From the NCBI GenBank assembly GCA_030826005.1, contig JAPJOW010000203.1, forward strand, positions 1-7,952: a DNA stretch of 7,952 nt. Direction: 5' to 3'. The notes below the pieces were generated by a model, which was not told the origin of the DNA, did not search any database, and saw nothing but the letters and a program-made list of their open reading frames with translations. This DNA comes from Aliterella sp. RAGGC_92. Lineage in GTDB: Bacteria > Cyanobacteriota > Cyanobacteriia > Cyanobacteriales > Chroococcidiopsidaceae. Position numbers and translations under genes: made by a program. Below are positions 7,341 through 7,952 of the stretch, one piece after another (within the stretch, counting starts at the first letter, position 1; the number at the start of each line of letters is the position of its first letter).

Positions 7341-7380
7341 ATGTACTTCAATGTACCCGGATATACCTTAATGTACCCGG
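7341..7380 (+). repeat. Four tandem 10-bp repeats upstream of the integrase gene
   Basis: The units are ATGTACTTCA, ATGTACCCGG, ATATACCTTA and ATGTACCCGG, head to tail with exact 10-base period. Units two and four are identical, and ATRTAC is shared by all four. The 10-base period places every copy on nearly the same face of the DNA helix, as for cooperative protein binding sites. They lie between the tRNA and the integrase start, where arm-type integrase or excisionase sites, or an autoregulatory operator, would be expected (inference). Confidence 0.7.
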
Positions 7381-7381
7381 A

Positions 7382-7402
7382 AATTTAGTCCAATTTTAGT
7401 CC
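7382..7402 (+). repeat. Direct repeat pair abutting the integrase start
   Basis: AATTTAGTCC (7382-7391) is followed immediately by AATTTTAGTCC (7392-7402), differing by one inserted T. The second copy ends one base before the GTG at 7404. It continues the roughly 10-base periodicity of the preceding decamers with a different unit. Confidence 0.55.
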
Positions 7403-7403
7403 C

Positions 7404-7952
7404 GTGAATATTCAAGCGAAATTAAACCAGGCTAACGGAAGAATGCGATCGGGAAAAGTTGGAGTAACGATCCAAGTTAGAGGCGATCATTTATATCTTC
7501 GTGCTACTTTTCCACCAAAACCAGGAGCTACCAAGCAACAGCCTCATCAACAGCGACTAGCTTTGGGTTTTCATGCCAATCCTTCAGGGATTTCGGCGGC
7601 GGAAGTTCAAGCTCGTAAAATAGGCGCATTGCTTGATTGTAAGGAATTTTCTTGGAGTCCTTACCTGGAAAACTTGGAGCTAGTACATACGATTGGCAGT
7701 TGGGTAGAGCGATTTGAGCGCCAGCACTGGGCAGAAGTGATACAGAATCAGGCGACGCTGACAACTTGGAGAACTGATTACTTGCAAGTATTCAAAAACT
7801 TACCACCGGGCGAACCGTTGACGCTGGCAGCGCTGATTAATTACATTACTTCGACGAATCCTGATAGCCGAACGAGAAAACGCGCTTGCGATTACTGCTA
7901 CAAGCTGGCGGAGTTCGCGGAGCTTGAGGGCAGAGAAGCAATTAAGAAACTG
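7404..7952 (+). CDS. Tyrosine-type site-specific integrase, N-terminal part
   Basis: The frame is open for 183 codons to the right edge without a stop, so the gene is partial. Seen: a beta-rich N-terminal region (about 18-57: VGVTIQVRGDHLYLRATFPP, then QRLALGFHANPSG), an alpha helix with AAEVQARKIGALLDCKEFSWSPYL (65-88), then a helical stretch (about 95-183) like the SAM-like core-binding domain. This order matches arm-binding plus core-binding domains of phage-type integrases, notably those of cyanobacteria. The catalytic domain with the R-H-R-H-Y residues would lie to the right and cannot be checked. Start: an in-frame TAG at 7386-7388 limits the N-terminus; GTG 7404 keeps the QANGRM segment that I recall as conserved in relatives, while ATG 7443 (residue 14) is the alternative. 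Neither has a good ribosome binding site. The position behind tRNA-Cys in the same direction supports the integrase call. Confidence 0.82.
   Translation, partial: MNIQAKLNQANGRMRSGKVGVTIQVRGDHLYLRATFPPKPGATKQQPHQQRLALGFHANPSGISAAEVQARKIGALLDCKEFSWSPYLENLELVHTIGSWVERFERQHWAEVIQNQATLTTWRTDYLQVFKNLPPGEPLTLAALINYITSTNPDSRTRKRACDYCYKLAEFAELEGREAIKKL

Noticed and set aside
7341..7380. CRISPR-like repeat array
   Set aside because: The 10-base units are contiguous with no spacers and far shorter than CRISPR repeats; no cas genes are visible.
7528..7764. 78-codon open frame on the minus strand
   Set aside because: It lies wholly opposite the integrase frame, which shows recognisable integrase domains; no promoter or ribosome binding site supports it.

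Overview
This window looks like the chromosome of a cyanobacterium. Fifteen copies of the HIP1 octamer GCGATCGC lie in under 8 kb (by hand count), base composition is moderately AT-rich, ribosome binding sites are weak or absent at most starts, and the gene families (cyanobacterial-style RecF, a membrane-anchored amidase, a UPF0182 giant membrane protein) fit. I cannot name a genus. Filamentous or Chroococcidiopsis-like lineages are plausible, but that is only a guess.

Layout, left to right: (1) the C-terminal 497 codons of a P-type (type IIA, calcium-pump-like) ATPase, cut by the window edge; (2) a GC-rich hairpin and then recF, complete, for DNA repair; (3) an N-terminally anchored N-acetylmuramoyl-L-alanine amidase of the Amidase_2/AmpD fold, complete; (4) a convergent small gene on the minus strand for a 124-residue one-helix membrane protein with a four-cysteine tail, carrying a perfect 11-bp inverted repeat within its own coding sequence; (5) a 345-base AT-rich divergent intergenic region with a perfect 16-bp palindrome between candidate promoters; (6) a 952-residue UPF0182 family protein starting at GTG; (7) tRNA-Cys(GCA); (8) a leader with helically phased 10-bp repeats; (9) the first 183 codons of a tyrosine-type site-specific integrase, cut by the right edge and starting at GTG, with no stop in the window.

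Genes 1 to 6 look like ordinary vertically inherited chromosome and show no obvious single pathway. Envelope function links some of them loosely: cation transport, wall remodelling and two membrane proteins. The accessory part starts at the tRNA-Cys. A tRNA followed in the same direction by an integrase is the classic left boundary of an integrated element, and the phased repeats between them are the most unusual structure here. The cargo of that element, if there is one, lies to the right of the window, so no novel system can be claimed from what is visible.
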